Positions 1 through 5,608 of a stretch of 10,450 bases of DNA are shown in pieces (position 1 is the first letter of the stretch; each line of letters starts with the position of its first letter). A program made the position numbers and the translations under genes. The notes beneath the pieces were generated by a model that saw only the letters and a program-made list of their open reading frames with translations, did no database searches and was not told the origin of the DNA. The stretch is from an uncultured Lentisphaeria bacterium (lineage in GTDB: Bacteria > Verrucomicrobiota > Lentisphaeria > Victivallales > UBA1829), in NCBI GenBank assembly GCA_905197955.1, contig CAJKAR010000075.1, forward strand, positions 1-10,450. Reading direction: 5' to 3'.

Positions 1-363
1 TTCAAAAATTGATTGAGTTTATGGAGCGCATTATAAGTTGCAATGAACGGAAAGTATTCCTGATTTTGGATAATCTGCGGGTTCACCACAGTAAATTACT
101 TGATGATTTCCTGCGTGAACATGCCACTTTTATCAAAGTGTTCCATCTGCCAAGCTACAGCCCTGACCTGAACCCGGATGAATATCTGAACCGGGATTTG
201 AAGTCAAATCTGAACAATAAGCCGCTGGGACGCGCAAAAGGGAAAATAGAGGAACATGCAAAAGCATACATGGATGATGTTTCCCATGATCCCGGTCATA
301 TCGCCAAATTATTTCATGCAGAAAGCGTCTTATATGCAAGCTAAGTTAATTGCCGATACAATA
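1..363 (+). mobile_element. Right end of an IS630-family insertion sequence (cut by window edge)
   Basis: The left window edge lies inside an IS630-family element whose transposase reads rightwards and stops at 344. Directly beyond it, on the other strand, the N-terminal coding sequence of an IS66 tnpC begins to make sense from about 363. The junction therefore lies between 345 and 365. IS630 elements insert at TA dinucleotides and duplicate them. TA pairs occur at 357-358 and 362-363, and the second fits best, because tnpC-like codons run up to it. The other end is outside the window, so terminal repeats cannot be compared. Confidence 0.65.
3..344 (+). CDS. IS630-family transposase, C-terminal part (5' end off window)
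   Basis: This is the C-terminal third of a DDE transposase, which cuts and rejoins DNA at the ends of its own insertion sequence. The frame is open to the left edge, so the true start lies outside the window. The TTG at position 9 is only the first possible start codon inside it. The visible part holds the second catalytic aspartate in LILDNLRVHHS and the hallmark block LPSYSPDLNPDEYLN, whose acidic residue after the NP is the third catalytic residue of IS630/Tc1-type enzymes. The first aspartate would lie upstream. The C-terminus FHAESVLYAS followed by TAA is typical in place and length. Its downstream end disrupts an IS66 tnpC, so IS630 is the later arrival. The family call is secure; intactness cannot be judged. 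Confidence 0.85.
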   Translation, partial: QKLIEFMERIISCNERKVFLILDNLRVHHSKLLDDFLREHATFIKVFHLPSYSPDLNPDEYLNRDLKSNLNNKPLGRAKGKIEEHAKAYMDDVSHDPGHIAKLFHAESVLYAS

Positions 364-495
364 ATGTTCCGTTTTGGAACCGAACATCTGGCGTTTGAAC
401 CATGCCAGCTCATTGCTGAGTTTTTCAATTTTTTCAGCTTGATCCCGAATAACCTGCCGGGCTTCGTCAAATGTTGTAACCACCGGTAATACCAT
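346..495 (-). pseudogene. tnpC: IS66 tnpC, N-terminal 49 codons only
   Basis: A short reading frame starts at ATG 493-495 and ends at a TAA at 346-348. It encodes 49 residues. The segment EKIEKLSNELAWFKRQMFGS followed by KTEHY is the characteristic N-terminal part of IS66 TnpC: a leucine-rich coiled coil leading into the (R)QxFGxK(S/T)E motif. A complete TnpC has roughly 500 residues. Everything after KTEHY is foreign and belongs to the IS630 end, including the stop codon. The fragment lies 40 bases downstream of tnpB in the standard tnpA-tnpB-tnpC order. The catalytic domain is absent, so the gene is dead. The call rests on this motif plus gene order and is fairly secure. Confidence 0.75.
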
Positions 496-535
496 AATGA
501 GAATATACCGGATTCCTACTCAAATTCAAGCCCAT

Positions 536-877
536 TCAAGATTTTTTCGAGTATCTTTTGTAATAGCGATGCGGTTTGATCCCGGACAGGAGCGCCGCAA
601 GTTCTCGACTGGACAATTCAATCCGCCCTTCCGCCGATTTGGGAAGGTGAAAGGCACCGCTTTCCAAGCGCTTCATCCAGATCGTAAAGCCATCTCCCTG
701 CCATTGCAAAATCTTCACCATCTTACGACTGCGACCGAAAAATACGAAAGCGTGACCAGATTCCGGCTCCTGCTGAATATATTCTTCCACCGCTCCCGCA
801 AGGCCGTCAAACGATTTGCGCATGCTGATCGGCGTGGGGCAGTAGTAGAACTTTATTGCTCCGCTGAAACCGAACAT
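536..877 (-). CDS. tnpB: IS66-family accessory protein TnpB (Orf2)
   Basis: A 113-residue protein of the IS66 Orf2/TnpB family, of normal length for the family. Recognisable blocks are the N-terminal YYCPTPISMRKSFDGLAG, the central FVFFGRSRKMVKILQWQGDG and FTIWMKRLESG, followed by the C-terminal part with the conserved ELAALLSGI. TnpB is required for IS66 transposition together with TnpA and TnpC, although its biochemical role is unclear. The start at 877 lies inside the end of tnpA, a 25-base overlap that suggests translational coupling. The reading frame is intact, but the partner tnpC is truncated, so this copy could act only in trans on related IS66 elements. Confidence 0.9.
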   Translation of the reverse strand: MFGFSGAIKFYYCPTPISMRKSFDGLAGAVEEYIQQEPESGHAFVFFGRSRKMVKILQWQGDGFTIWMKRLESGAFHLPKSAEGRIELSSRELAALLSGIKPHRYYKRYSKKS

Positions 878-1209
878 GCCAACGTCCTCAATACCGTCAA
901 AACATTGAGCAAGGTCGCTTGATCGAAATCACACGTAACTTGAATTTCAAAACCGATGGCGTGAAGGCTTATTCCGCTGTCGGAACCGTTCTTCGCTCCT
1001 CCTGCCGGCAAAGGAACTTCTATAAACTCTAACTCTCCAGAGGCTGGGGATTTTCCCTCACGCTCCTTCTTCAAGATCCCTATCCAACGACGTACATTCT
1101 CATACGGCAAATCTTTCAGCTCGCAATATTCCTGAATCGTTAAACCGCCATCCCAATATTCCGACAACTGTTCCCGCCAGTAGTCACGACTACGCCTTTC
1201 TCGTTCCAT
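853..1209 (-). CDS. tnpA: IS66-family accessory protein TnpA (Orf1)
   Basis: A 118-residue protein matching the IS66 TnpA (Orf1) layout. An N-terminal helix-turn-helix region reads YWREQLSEYWDGGLTIQEYC and then ELKDLPYENVRRWI, which resembles the IS3/Tn3-type HTH. It is followed by a variable linker and a C-terminal segment (IGFEIQVTCDFDQATLLNVL) typical of the family, where it usually reads as a short beta strand followed by a helix ending in a leucine-rich stretch. The start at 1209 is supported by a good ribosome binding site, GGGAGG, seven bases upstream. The protein is expected to bind the element's DNA. It is the first gene of the tnpA-tnpB-tnpC unit and overlaps tnpB. The frame is intact. 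Confidence 0.85.
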   Translation of the reverse strand: MERERRSRDYWREQLSEYWDGGLTIQEYCELKDLPYENVRRWIGILKKEREGKSPASGELEFIEVPLPAGGAKNGSDSGISLHAIGFEIQVTCDFDQATLLNVLTVLRTLACSVSAEQ

Positions 1210-1333
1210 TTGCGCCTCCCGGTTTCAAGTTACGGAGGCAAGGTAATCTCACTTCGGGAGGATTTCTAGATGGGGCTCACTGGGCATACACCCATGTTGT
1301 CGAGTAAATTTGTTCAAAAAGCAGATAATAAAC

Positions 1334-1939
1334 TCATATAAATAATTTTTCGATAAAGTGCTCTGGGTATTCATCCCAGTATTTTCGAAAGATTCTGCTG
1401 GGATCTCCGTCAAAATTCAACTGGTACATGCGGAATGTTACGCGGATGTTTTTCGGCATCCACAGTTCTACATAACTGTAGCAATATTTCATTCCGATTT
1501 TTTTCATGACTTCCCCGCTGCGGGGATTATTGACATCGTGCGTCGCGGTTATGAACTCATATCCCGCCCGGCGAATCTGTTCCGCCACGGCATGTGTCGC
1601 TTCCGTCACGATGCCACGGTGCCAGAAGGACGGCAGCAGGGCGTACCCGAAATCACGACTCTCATCGTTGCTCAATCCGACATAACCGATCGGGATATTC
1701 TCTTCTTTCAGGCAAATCACATATCGATAAGCGGACTCCTTTGCATAGAAGTCGAAATATCGTTCCTGCACGTGCTTTTGAACTTCTTCCGTGCGTGTCA
1801 ATGGAAACCAGGGCAGGAAGATGTTGGTTTTCTCATCGCTCAGGATTGCGAACATGGCGTTCATATCCGATGCGGAACGGGTCAGTTTCCGCAGGATCAG
1901 CCGCGGAGTTTCGAGCGTCGGCGTATTTTCGGAAATCAT
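1334..1939 (-). CDS. GNAT-family N-acetyltransferase (RimJ/RimL-like)
   Basis: A 201-residue cytoplasmic acetyltransferase that moves the acetyl group from acetyl-CoA to an amine. The start LETPRLILRKL (residues 9-19) is the classic opening of RimJ/RimL-type GNATs. The acetyl-CoA loop is at about residues 97-114 (FGYALLPSFWHRGIVTEA), with RG in place of the usual GxG/A. The motif NPRSGEVMKKIGM (138-150) is the usual N-x2-S-x3-M-x-K-x-GM block. The substrate cannot be read from the sequence: it may be a ribosomal-protein N-terminus, an amino acid or an aminoglycoside/streptothricin-type drug. It is the last gene of the cat-beta-lactamase-GNAT operon. Its ATG overlaps the beta-lactamase stop (ATGA), so the two are probably translationally coupled. 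That context makes a detoxification role likely, by inference. The IS66 end lies about 40 bases downstream; no terminator was seen. Confidence 0.85.
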   Translation of the reverse strand: MISENTPTLETPRLILRKLTRSASDMNAMFAILSDEKTNIFLPWFPLTRTEEVQKHVQERYFDFYAKESAYRYVICLKEENIPIGYVGLSNDESRDFGYALLPSFWHRGIVTEATHAVAEQIRRAGYEFITATHDVNNPRSGEVMKKIGMKYCYSYVELWMPKNIRVTFRMYQLNFDGDPSRIFRKYWDEYPEHFIEKLFI

Positions 1940-2745
1940 TGCAGATTCTCCAGGATCTTCCGGACTGCATCACGGATTTCCGGGCTGAAAACATCCCGCC
2001 GGGAATCAGCCCCGTGGGCGGCAAAATAAACGGTTTCTCCTTTTTCGTTCTCTGCAAAACCGACAAACCACGCTTCCAGCAGATTCCGGTTGTGGTTGCG
2101 TCCGGTTCCGGTTTTTCCATAGAACGCCCATTGCCCGGCCGGATTGAGATACATGCATTTTTTCAGCATCGCGACATGTTCCGGAGAGAAGGAGGAGGAG
2201 CCGGAAATCACTTTCCTGATTGCGCCGATCTGTTCCAGCGGGGAGATCAGCAAACTCGATTCAATCCAGAATACGTTGTGGCCATTGCTGTTCCAGACCG
2301 AGATATCGCAGTTTCCGTAATCGAGTTCATCGAGAACTTTCTGCACATATTGCTTCTTTAACCTGCCGGTCAGTTTCTTGTAATAGGGGACGCAGGAGTA
2401 CTGGAAAGCCTGCTGGAGCGTAACATCCTGATTCCAGTTCTCGTTTTCATATTTGGTCCCGTCATATCCGAGTTTGCTGTCCAAATTCCTGATGACGCCG
2501 CAATCCAGCCCCATCAAGGTCGAGATAATTTTGAAGGTGGAACACGGCGGAAAACGATATTCGGCAAGGGCGCGGTCTCCGTAGACGCGGATCTCCGTAT
2601 CGCTGGCGAATACCGCGACGAAAAAGTCCGGCGTATGGAGCGAGGGCGGCACTTCTCTTTCCGAAAAATCCGGATTGCGGCAGCTGCAAAGAAGCAGGAG
2701 AAAGAAAATAAACGCAAACGGCTTCAGAATATTCATCCCTGTCAT
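1936..2745 (-). CDS. Class D (OXA-type) serine beta-lactamase, lipoprotein
   Basis: A 269-residue enzyme expected to hydrolyse beta-lactam antibiotics through an acylated serine. All class D motifs are present: S69-T-F-K72 (nucleophile and carboxylated lysine), S117-C-V119, Y143-G-N145, W160 in FWIESSLLISPLEQ, and K211-T-G213 followed by AWFVGF. The N-terminus has a hydrophobic stretch and a lipobox LCSC (Cys22), so the mature enzyme is predicted to be a membrane-anchored lipoprotein in the periplasm. The ATG at 2745 is chosen because AAGGA lies ten bases upstream. A second ATG at 2736 has no spaced site, and the longer frame from 2850 would run far into cat. It lies 13 bases after cat and overlaps the GNAT start. 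Length fits OXA enzymes. The carbapenem spectrum cannot be judged. BlaR-type sensors share this fold, but they carry a membrane protease domain that is absent here. Confidence 0.92.
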   Translation of the reverse strand: MTGMNILKPFAFIFFLLLLCSCRNPDFSEREVPPSLHTPDFFVAVFASDTEIRVYGDRALAEYRFPPCSTFKIISTLMGLDCGVIRNLDSKLGYDGTKYENENWNQDVTLQQAFQYSCVPYYKKLTGRLKKQYVQKVLDELDYGNCDISVWNSNGHNVFWIESSLLISPLEQIGAIRKVISGSSSFSPEHVAMLKKCMYLNPAGQWAFYGKTGTGRNHNRNLLEAWFVGFAENEKGETVYFAAHGADSRRDVFSPEIRDAVRKILENLQ

Positions 2746-2758
2746 TTCTGTTTGTTCC

Positions 2759-3400
2759 TTATTGTTTGGGGATCTCTGCTGTAAACGAGGAAATTTTCTG
2801 CTGAAGTTTTTCCACAAAGATCCCGATATGGCGGCCGTCGCAGACGGCATGGTGGACCTGAATCGCCAGCGGGAGAATTCGCCTGCCGTTCTGATCGCAA
2901 TATTTTCCGAGCGTGAAGATCGGCAGCAGGTAGTTGGCTCCGTTCTGGAGATTGAGGTTGAAGGCGGTGAATCTGACCCACGGAATCATCGATACGTTGA
3001 AAACATTGTCAGGCATATCCGGGCACGGCATCAGAGTCTCCGCCTTCTGAAAACGTTCGATATCGCGCCGGCACGCTTTCATGAATGCGTCCCGGTCCTG
3101 CTGGAACGGAGTCCATGCGCAACAGAAACGCCCGGTATCGGGATTCAGAACCGTGTAAGACGGGTGCATGGAGTCAAAAACTCCCACCCCTTCCGGAGCC
3201 AGAGAGGTGCGGAACTCTTCAAGTTCGTTGACCGTGCTGGTCAGAAGCCACAGCATTGCGGGATAAAGTTTCATGCCGGCCAGGGCGGAGATATCCAGTT
3301 CAACGGTCAGGGAATAGGTACATGGGACATTCTGCAGATAATGCCTGTAATGCTCCTTGCGCTCCCACTGTTCCACATCAATTAAGCGGTAATTCGTCAT
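2759..3400 (-). CDS. cat: Chloramphenicol acetyltransferase, type A, CatP-like group
   Basis: A 213-residue enzyme that inactivates chloramphenicol by 3-O-acetylation with acetyl-CoA in the cytoplasm, normally as a trimer. The catalytic block QVHHAVCDG (His184 and Asp188 by position) is complete. The serine of FNVSMIPW (Ser137) matches the conserved active-site serine. Segments VPCTYSLTV, MKLYPAML and FNLNLQNG resemble the clostridial CatP/CatD group as recalled, but the sequence clearly differs from it. Length is normal and no frameshift is seen. The start ATG at 3400 has AGGA ten bases upstream. It is the first gene of the three-gene operon. An IS5-family element lies 75 bases upstream in the same orientation, with no visible terminator between them, so expression may depend on read-through from the element or a junction promoter. 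Activity against chloramphenicol is very likely from the motifs but not proven. Confidence 0.95.
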   Translation of the reverse strand: MTNYRLIDVEQWERKEHYRHYLQNVPCTYSLTVELDISALAGMKLYPAMLWLLTSTVNELEEFRTSLAPEGVGVFDSMHPSYTVLNPDTGRFCCAWTPFQQDRDAFMKACRRDIERFQKAETLMPCPDMPDNVFNVSMIPWVRFTAFNLNLQNGANYLLPIFTLGKYCDQNGRRILPLAIQVHHAVCDGRHIGIFVEKLQQKISSFTAEIPKQ

Positions 3401-3443
3401 TTTAAAAACATCCTAATTTTTGACAGAGGTGCATCTGCCCGTT

Positions 3444-3463
3444 ATTTTGAGTTTGCTCAAAAT
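3444..3463. promoter_or_regulatory. Perfect 8-bp palindrome in the cat leader
   Basis: ATTTTGAG, four bases (TTTG), then CTCAAAAT: a perfect 8-base inverted repeat, 44 bases upstream of the cat start codon. It is AT-rich and has no U-run after it in the cat direction, so it is not a standard intrinsic terminator. It could be an operator for a dimeric repressor or an RNA hairpin in the leader. Before the IS5-family element arrived, this repeat lay in an 85-base divergent intergenic region between cat and the gene now broken at 4791-5239. Confidence 0.35.
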
Positions 3464-3471
3464 CTAATATA

Positions 3472-3475
3472 TTAA
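3472..3475. repeat. TTAA target-site duplication, left copy
   Basis: TTAA directly precedes the left terminal repeat of the IS5-family element. An identical TTAA follows the right end at 4777-4780. The sequence fits the YTAR target known for the IS5 subgroup, so the pair marks the insertion point and indicates a fairly intact insertion event. Confidence 0.75.
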
Positions 3476-3498
3476 GGCTACCTCTAAAAAACCATTTT
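3476..3498 (+). repeat. Left terminal inverted repeat of the IS5-family element
   Basis: The first 23 bases (GGCTACCTCTAAAAAACC, then ATTTT) match the reverse complement of 4754-4776 with two mismatches in the first 15 bases and one single-base gap in the A-run. This is the binding site expected for the transposase. Confidence 0.75.
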
Positions 3499-3621
3499 TC
3501 AGAGTGTTTGTGTTAAATTTACTTCCGATTTTTTGAAATTACAAATTTTTATCGCTATTTTCTTCTTTTTCGTTCGACTATTTCTGTCAGTTTGAAGTTT
3601 TAATTCCGCTTTAATCCGATT

Positions 3622-4641
3622 TTATGCCGAAACAACCATCAAAGTACAGAATCGTTCCAGGTTGAACCCTAGATTTCGCAATCCGATTTTCACTTTCGCT
3701 CTCGCCATTCCTATCGTTCGCAGGATCAAATTTCCCGCTCGCTGTGATTGTATGCCAAAGATATGTTCTATCCGTGAACGCACTTTTGACCTCGTGCGAT
3801 TACCTCGTTTTTCCCATTCGGTTAAAGGCTTATTCCGATAGCCCTTGCGTTGCAAATGCGCACGATACCCTTGTTTTTTGAGGTTCTCCTCTTTCTCCTG
3901 CGAGCGATAAGCACTATCCGCATAGACATCTTTACTGGTATTATTTTCATCCAAAATCGCCTCAAAAACATTGCTGTCGTGTACCGAAGCGTCTGTTACT
4001 TCATAATCACGCACAAACTTGTGCTTGACATCCACCTGAATATGATTTTTATAGCCGTAAAAATTCTTGCCGTTTTTCTTTACCCAGCGGGCATCAGTGT
4101 CTTTTTGCCGCTTTTTTGCATCTGACCAATTCTCAACTGGCGGCTCATCCTTTTTTATTGCCTCGTTTTCCTTCCTACTGTTGCGCTGCTTCGGCACGGA
4201 AACGATTGACGCATCGACAATTTGACCTTGTTTTGCCATAAAACCGTTCTTCCGCAAATAGCCGTCAAACCAGTCAAACATCTCTCGCACCAGTCCGGCA
4301 TTGCCCATCTGCTCGCGAAAAAGCCAAATCGTTTTTGCGTCCGGAACTCTATCTCCAAGCGAAAGCCCAAGAAAACGCATAAAACTCAAACGGTCGCGAA
4401 TCAAGTATTCAGTGTTGTCATCGCTGAGGTTGTAAATGGACTGAAGGACCAAAATTTTCATCATCAAAACGACATCAAATGGCGGACGCCCACCAACATT
4501 ACCGTTTCGTTTTTTTCGAATGACCTCCAGCTTGGAGCGAAACTCTTCCCACGGGACATATTTGTTGAATTTTTCTAACGGATCACCGTTTTTGCTCAAC
4601 TCATCCATCCGAAACTCGACATCAAATAGTCCGTTTTGCAT
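3622..4641 (-). CDS. IS5-family transposase
   Basis: A 339-residue DDE transposase that catalyses cut and strand transfer of the surrounding element. An N-terminal DUF772-type region (residues about 25-110) contains GRPPFDVVLMMKILVLQ and the following LSDDNTEYLIRDRLSFMRFL. The catalytic residues are D143 in IVDASIV, D242 in YADSAYR and E292 in RSRIEHIFG; the last also shows the Y/R-x-R-x-E signature of IS4/IS5 enzymes. The ATG at 4641 is preferred because GGAGG sits four bases upstream. A longer frame starting at 4731 lacks such a site and adds an AT-rich stretch of low coding quality. The ORF has no internal stop or shift, and it is clearly AT-richer than the operon it sits beside. It lies in the same orientation as cat. 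Confidence 0.92.
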   Translation of the reverse strand: MQNGLFDVEFRMDELSKNGDPLEKFNKYVPWEEFRSKLEVIRKKRNGNVGGRPPFDVVLMMKILVLQSIYNLSDDNTEYLIRDRLSFMRFLGLSLGDRVPDAKTIWLFREQMGNAGLVREMFDWFDGYLRKNGFMAKQGQIVDASIVSVPKQRNSRKENEAIKKDEPPVENWSDAKKRQKDTDARWVKKNGKNFYGYKNHIQVDVKHKFVRDYEVTDASVHDSNVFEAILDENNTSKDVYADSAYRSQEKEENLKKQGYRAHLQRKGYRNKPLTEWEKRGNRTRSKVRSRIEHIFGIQSQRAGNLILRTIGMARAKVKIGLRNLGFNLERFCTLMVVSA

Positions 4642-4753
4642 ATTGCCTCCAAAATTTATTTTACTTTGGAGATAATATAGCACAAAATTCGTAAAAATCG
4701 AATTAAATATTTTATTATCAATAAGTTCCATTTAATTTTTATGCAGTTTTACC

Positions 4754-4776
4754 AAAATAGGTTTTTAGAGATACCC
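4754..4776 (-). repeat. Right terminal inverted repeat of the IS5-family element
   Basis: Read on the minus strand, this end is GGGTATCTCTAAAAACCT and then ATTTT. It mirrors the left end at 3476-3498 and lies directly next to the right TTAA duplication. Confidence 0.75.
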
Positions 4777-4780
4777 TTAA
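4777..4780. repeat. TTAA target-site duplication, right copy
   Basis: This is the second copy of the 4-base target duplication. The AA at its end is part of AAGGA, the probable ribosome binding site of the broken gene starting at 4791, so the insertion fell only a few bases upstream of that gene's translation start. Confidence 0.7.
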
Positions 4781-4790
4781 GGAAACGCAG

Positions 4791-5239
4791 ATGCAAGATA
4801 AAATTAGCATGGCCTTATTGCTTTGTCAATCAGAAAACGGTTTTTCTCTGGACGAACTTGTAACCAAACTGACAGATGTGTACAAGCGCAAGGCCTTCGC
4901 CGAACTGTTAAAAATGATTTTGTAGATGATTCAGGAAATCTTGATCGACTTCTTTACGGTTGGCTGGATGCCTTGAAATGTTGCGATCATGGTTGTTTTC
5001 GTTTAAACGGCAGTTTTGAAGGGTATATTCGAACCAGTCTTGGAGAATTCAAAATGGCGTTTGTGTGCGTAAGCTGTTCTACATGTGGAAAGCCCCTTCC
5101 TCCATTACAACGATTTATTCACCTGGGGGCTATCAGACGAAAACCAACGAGTTGGAAAAGCTGTTTTTTGTGCGGTTCAGGGGGACCCCGGGATGGAAAA
5201 CTGCTGATCTCGTTTCATAAGCGTCCAGCAGACTCATGA
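4791..5239 (+). pseudogene. Frameshifted gene of unknown function with a cysteine cluster
   Basis: ATG 4791 follows AAGGA by seven bases and opens a frame of 44 codons (MQDKISMALLLCQSENGFSL..., then TAG at 4923). The start looks like a small helix-turn-helix or winged-helix domain. A one-base loss in the A-run at 4910-4914 explains the stop. In the -1 frame the protein continues as NDFVDDSGNLDRLLYGWLDA to a TGA at 5237-5239, for about 149 residues in total. The C-terminal half has CVSCSTC and later CFLC, four to five cysteines spaced like a zinc-binding cluster. I do not recognise the family. It lies divergent from the cat operon and could once have been its regulator, but no sequence evidence links them. 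It could also be a recoded gene, although no standard slippery heptamer is present. Confidence 0.5.
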
Positions 5240-5500
5240 GGAGGTAAATCCTAGGGAATTTTTCCCTGTCCTCCCCAAAAAAATCGGAAACTCTTGTGAT
5301 ACTGCTTCTTCGATAACCACTCCGGAAATGATCTTGTGGATGACTTTCGGGGAAAGCAGAGTCAGGCGGATTGTCCGTGCCACCGCCCCGGAGTCGATGC
5401 CGAGCTCATTGGCAAGTTCGTCAATGTTTTTGAATCCGCCTTCATCGATCAATCCATTAATCAATCATCTTTTGCAATTTTAACTTCCCAAGCAGTTTTC
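5234..5500 (-). pseudogene. C-terminal HTH remnant of a recombinase-associated protein
   Basis: The minus-strand frame from 5464 to 5234 encodes FKNIDELANELGIDSGAVAR and then TIRLTLLSPKVIHKIISG. This closely follows the C-terminal pattern often seen in bacterial recombinase-type proteins (ELAxxxxxxxxxVxRxLRLTLLxPxIVxxILxG), a helix-turn-helix read-out segment. The frame has no natural start: TGA at 5465-5467 precedes it. Just upstream, in another frame, 5466-5495 can be read as KLKLQKMID, the expected lead-in to DEGG, so an insertion or local duplication around 5455-5466 broke the gene. The catalytic N-terminal part is absent. The tail after EFPIFLG may be shifted as well, near the T-run at 5278-5284. 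It converges with the broken gene ending at 5239 and overlaps it by six bases. The function is lost. The family call rests on the LRLTLLSP block. Confidence 0.5.
5240..5274. repeat. Nested inverted repeat between two convergent broken genes
   Basis: GGAGG (5240-5244) pairs with CCTCC (5270-5274), and inside it AGGGAA (5253-5258) pairs with TTCCCT (5262-5267) around a three-base loop. The repeat lies at the meeting point of the two convergent broken genes. No T-run follows in the plus direction; in the minus direction the T-run precedes it. A standard terminator is therefore unlikely, and it may instead be an old recombination or element end. Confidence 0.3.
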
Positions 5501-5532
5501 ATGAAATGATGCGTCTCAAGGCGTTTGAGGAA

Positions 5533-5561
5533 TTGCAAACACGCATATTACAGTATATATT
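5533..5561 (+). promoter_or_regulatory. Probable sigma70-type promoter of the RdgC-like gene
   Basis: TTGCAA (5533-5538) and TATATT (5556-5561) are separated by exactly 17 bases. They match the -35 and -10 consensus at four and five of six positions. Transcription would start near 5568, about 40 bases before the ATG at 5609. The surrounding 5465-5608 stretch holds no other gene. The match was made by eye and is not proof. Confidence 0.4.
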
Positions 5562-5608
5562 CCTATAGCGTAATTTAGAGCAATACATGAAATATCGAGG
5601 AGAAAATC

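Larger units (their letters stand above)
346..1291 (-). mobile_element. IS66-family element, truncated in tnpC by IS630
   Basis: tnpA, tnpB and the beginning of tnpC are found in standard IS66 order on the minus strand. The element lacks almost all of tnpC, which encodes the DDE transposase, because IS630 sits there. This copy therefore cannot move by itself. The upstream end is not certain. A plausible terminal sequence in element orientation is GTGTATGCCCAGTGAGCC, starting near 1291, about 80 bases before the tnpA start, as expected for an IS66 end. The opposite terminal repeat and the target duplication are not in the window, so the boundary is approximate. Confidence 0.6.
3476..4776 (-). 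mobile_element. Complete IS5-family insertion sequence, 1301 bp
   Basis: The element is bounded by imperfect terminal inverted repeats. The left end reads GGCTACCTCTAAAAA inward and the right end, on the other strand, reads GGGTATCTCTAAAAA, with 13 of 15 positions identical. It is flanked by TTAA on both sides and carries a single intact transposase gene on the minus strand. Both ends and the gene are present, so it may still be mobile. It separates the cat operon from the sequence formerly upstream of it. No terminator was seen between the transposase stop (3622) and the left end, so transposase transcripts may run into cat. Confidence 0.85.

Noticed and set aside
1936..2745. BlaR/MecR-type beta-lactam sensor
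   Set aside because: Sensor domains share the class D fold, but the protein has only a lipoprotein signal, no multi-pass membrane protease domain, and is of enzyme length.
2746..2850. Longer N-terminal extension of the beta-lactamase frame up to 2850
   Set aside because: It would overlap cat by more than 90 bases in another frame and has no ribosome binding site. ATG 2745 has AAGGA at ten bases and gives a normal lipoprotein signal.
1358..3385. Large plus-strand open frames opposite GNAT, beta-lactamase and cat
   Set aside because: They are shadows of three genes with complete catalytic motifs on the minus strand.
3402..3475. Intrinsic terminator at the palindrome before cat
   Set aside because: The stem is AT-rich, and no T-run follows it in the cat direction.
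4908..4916. Programmed -1 frameshift signal in the unknown gene
   Set aside because: The frame-0 codons TTA AAA ATG do not form an X XXY YYZ heptamer, and no clear downstream stem-loop was seen. A one-base loss in the A-run is simpler.
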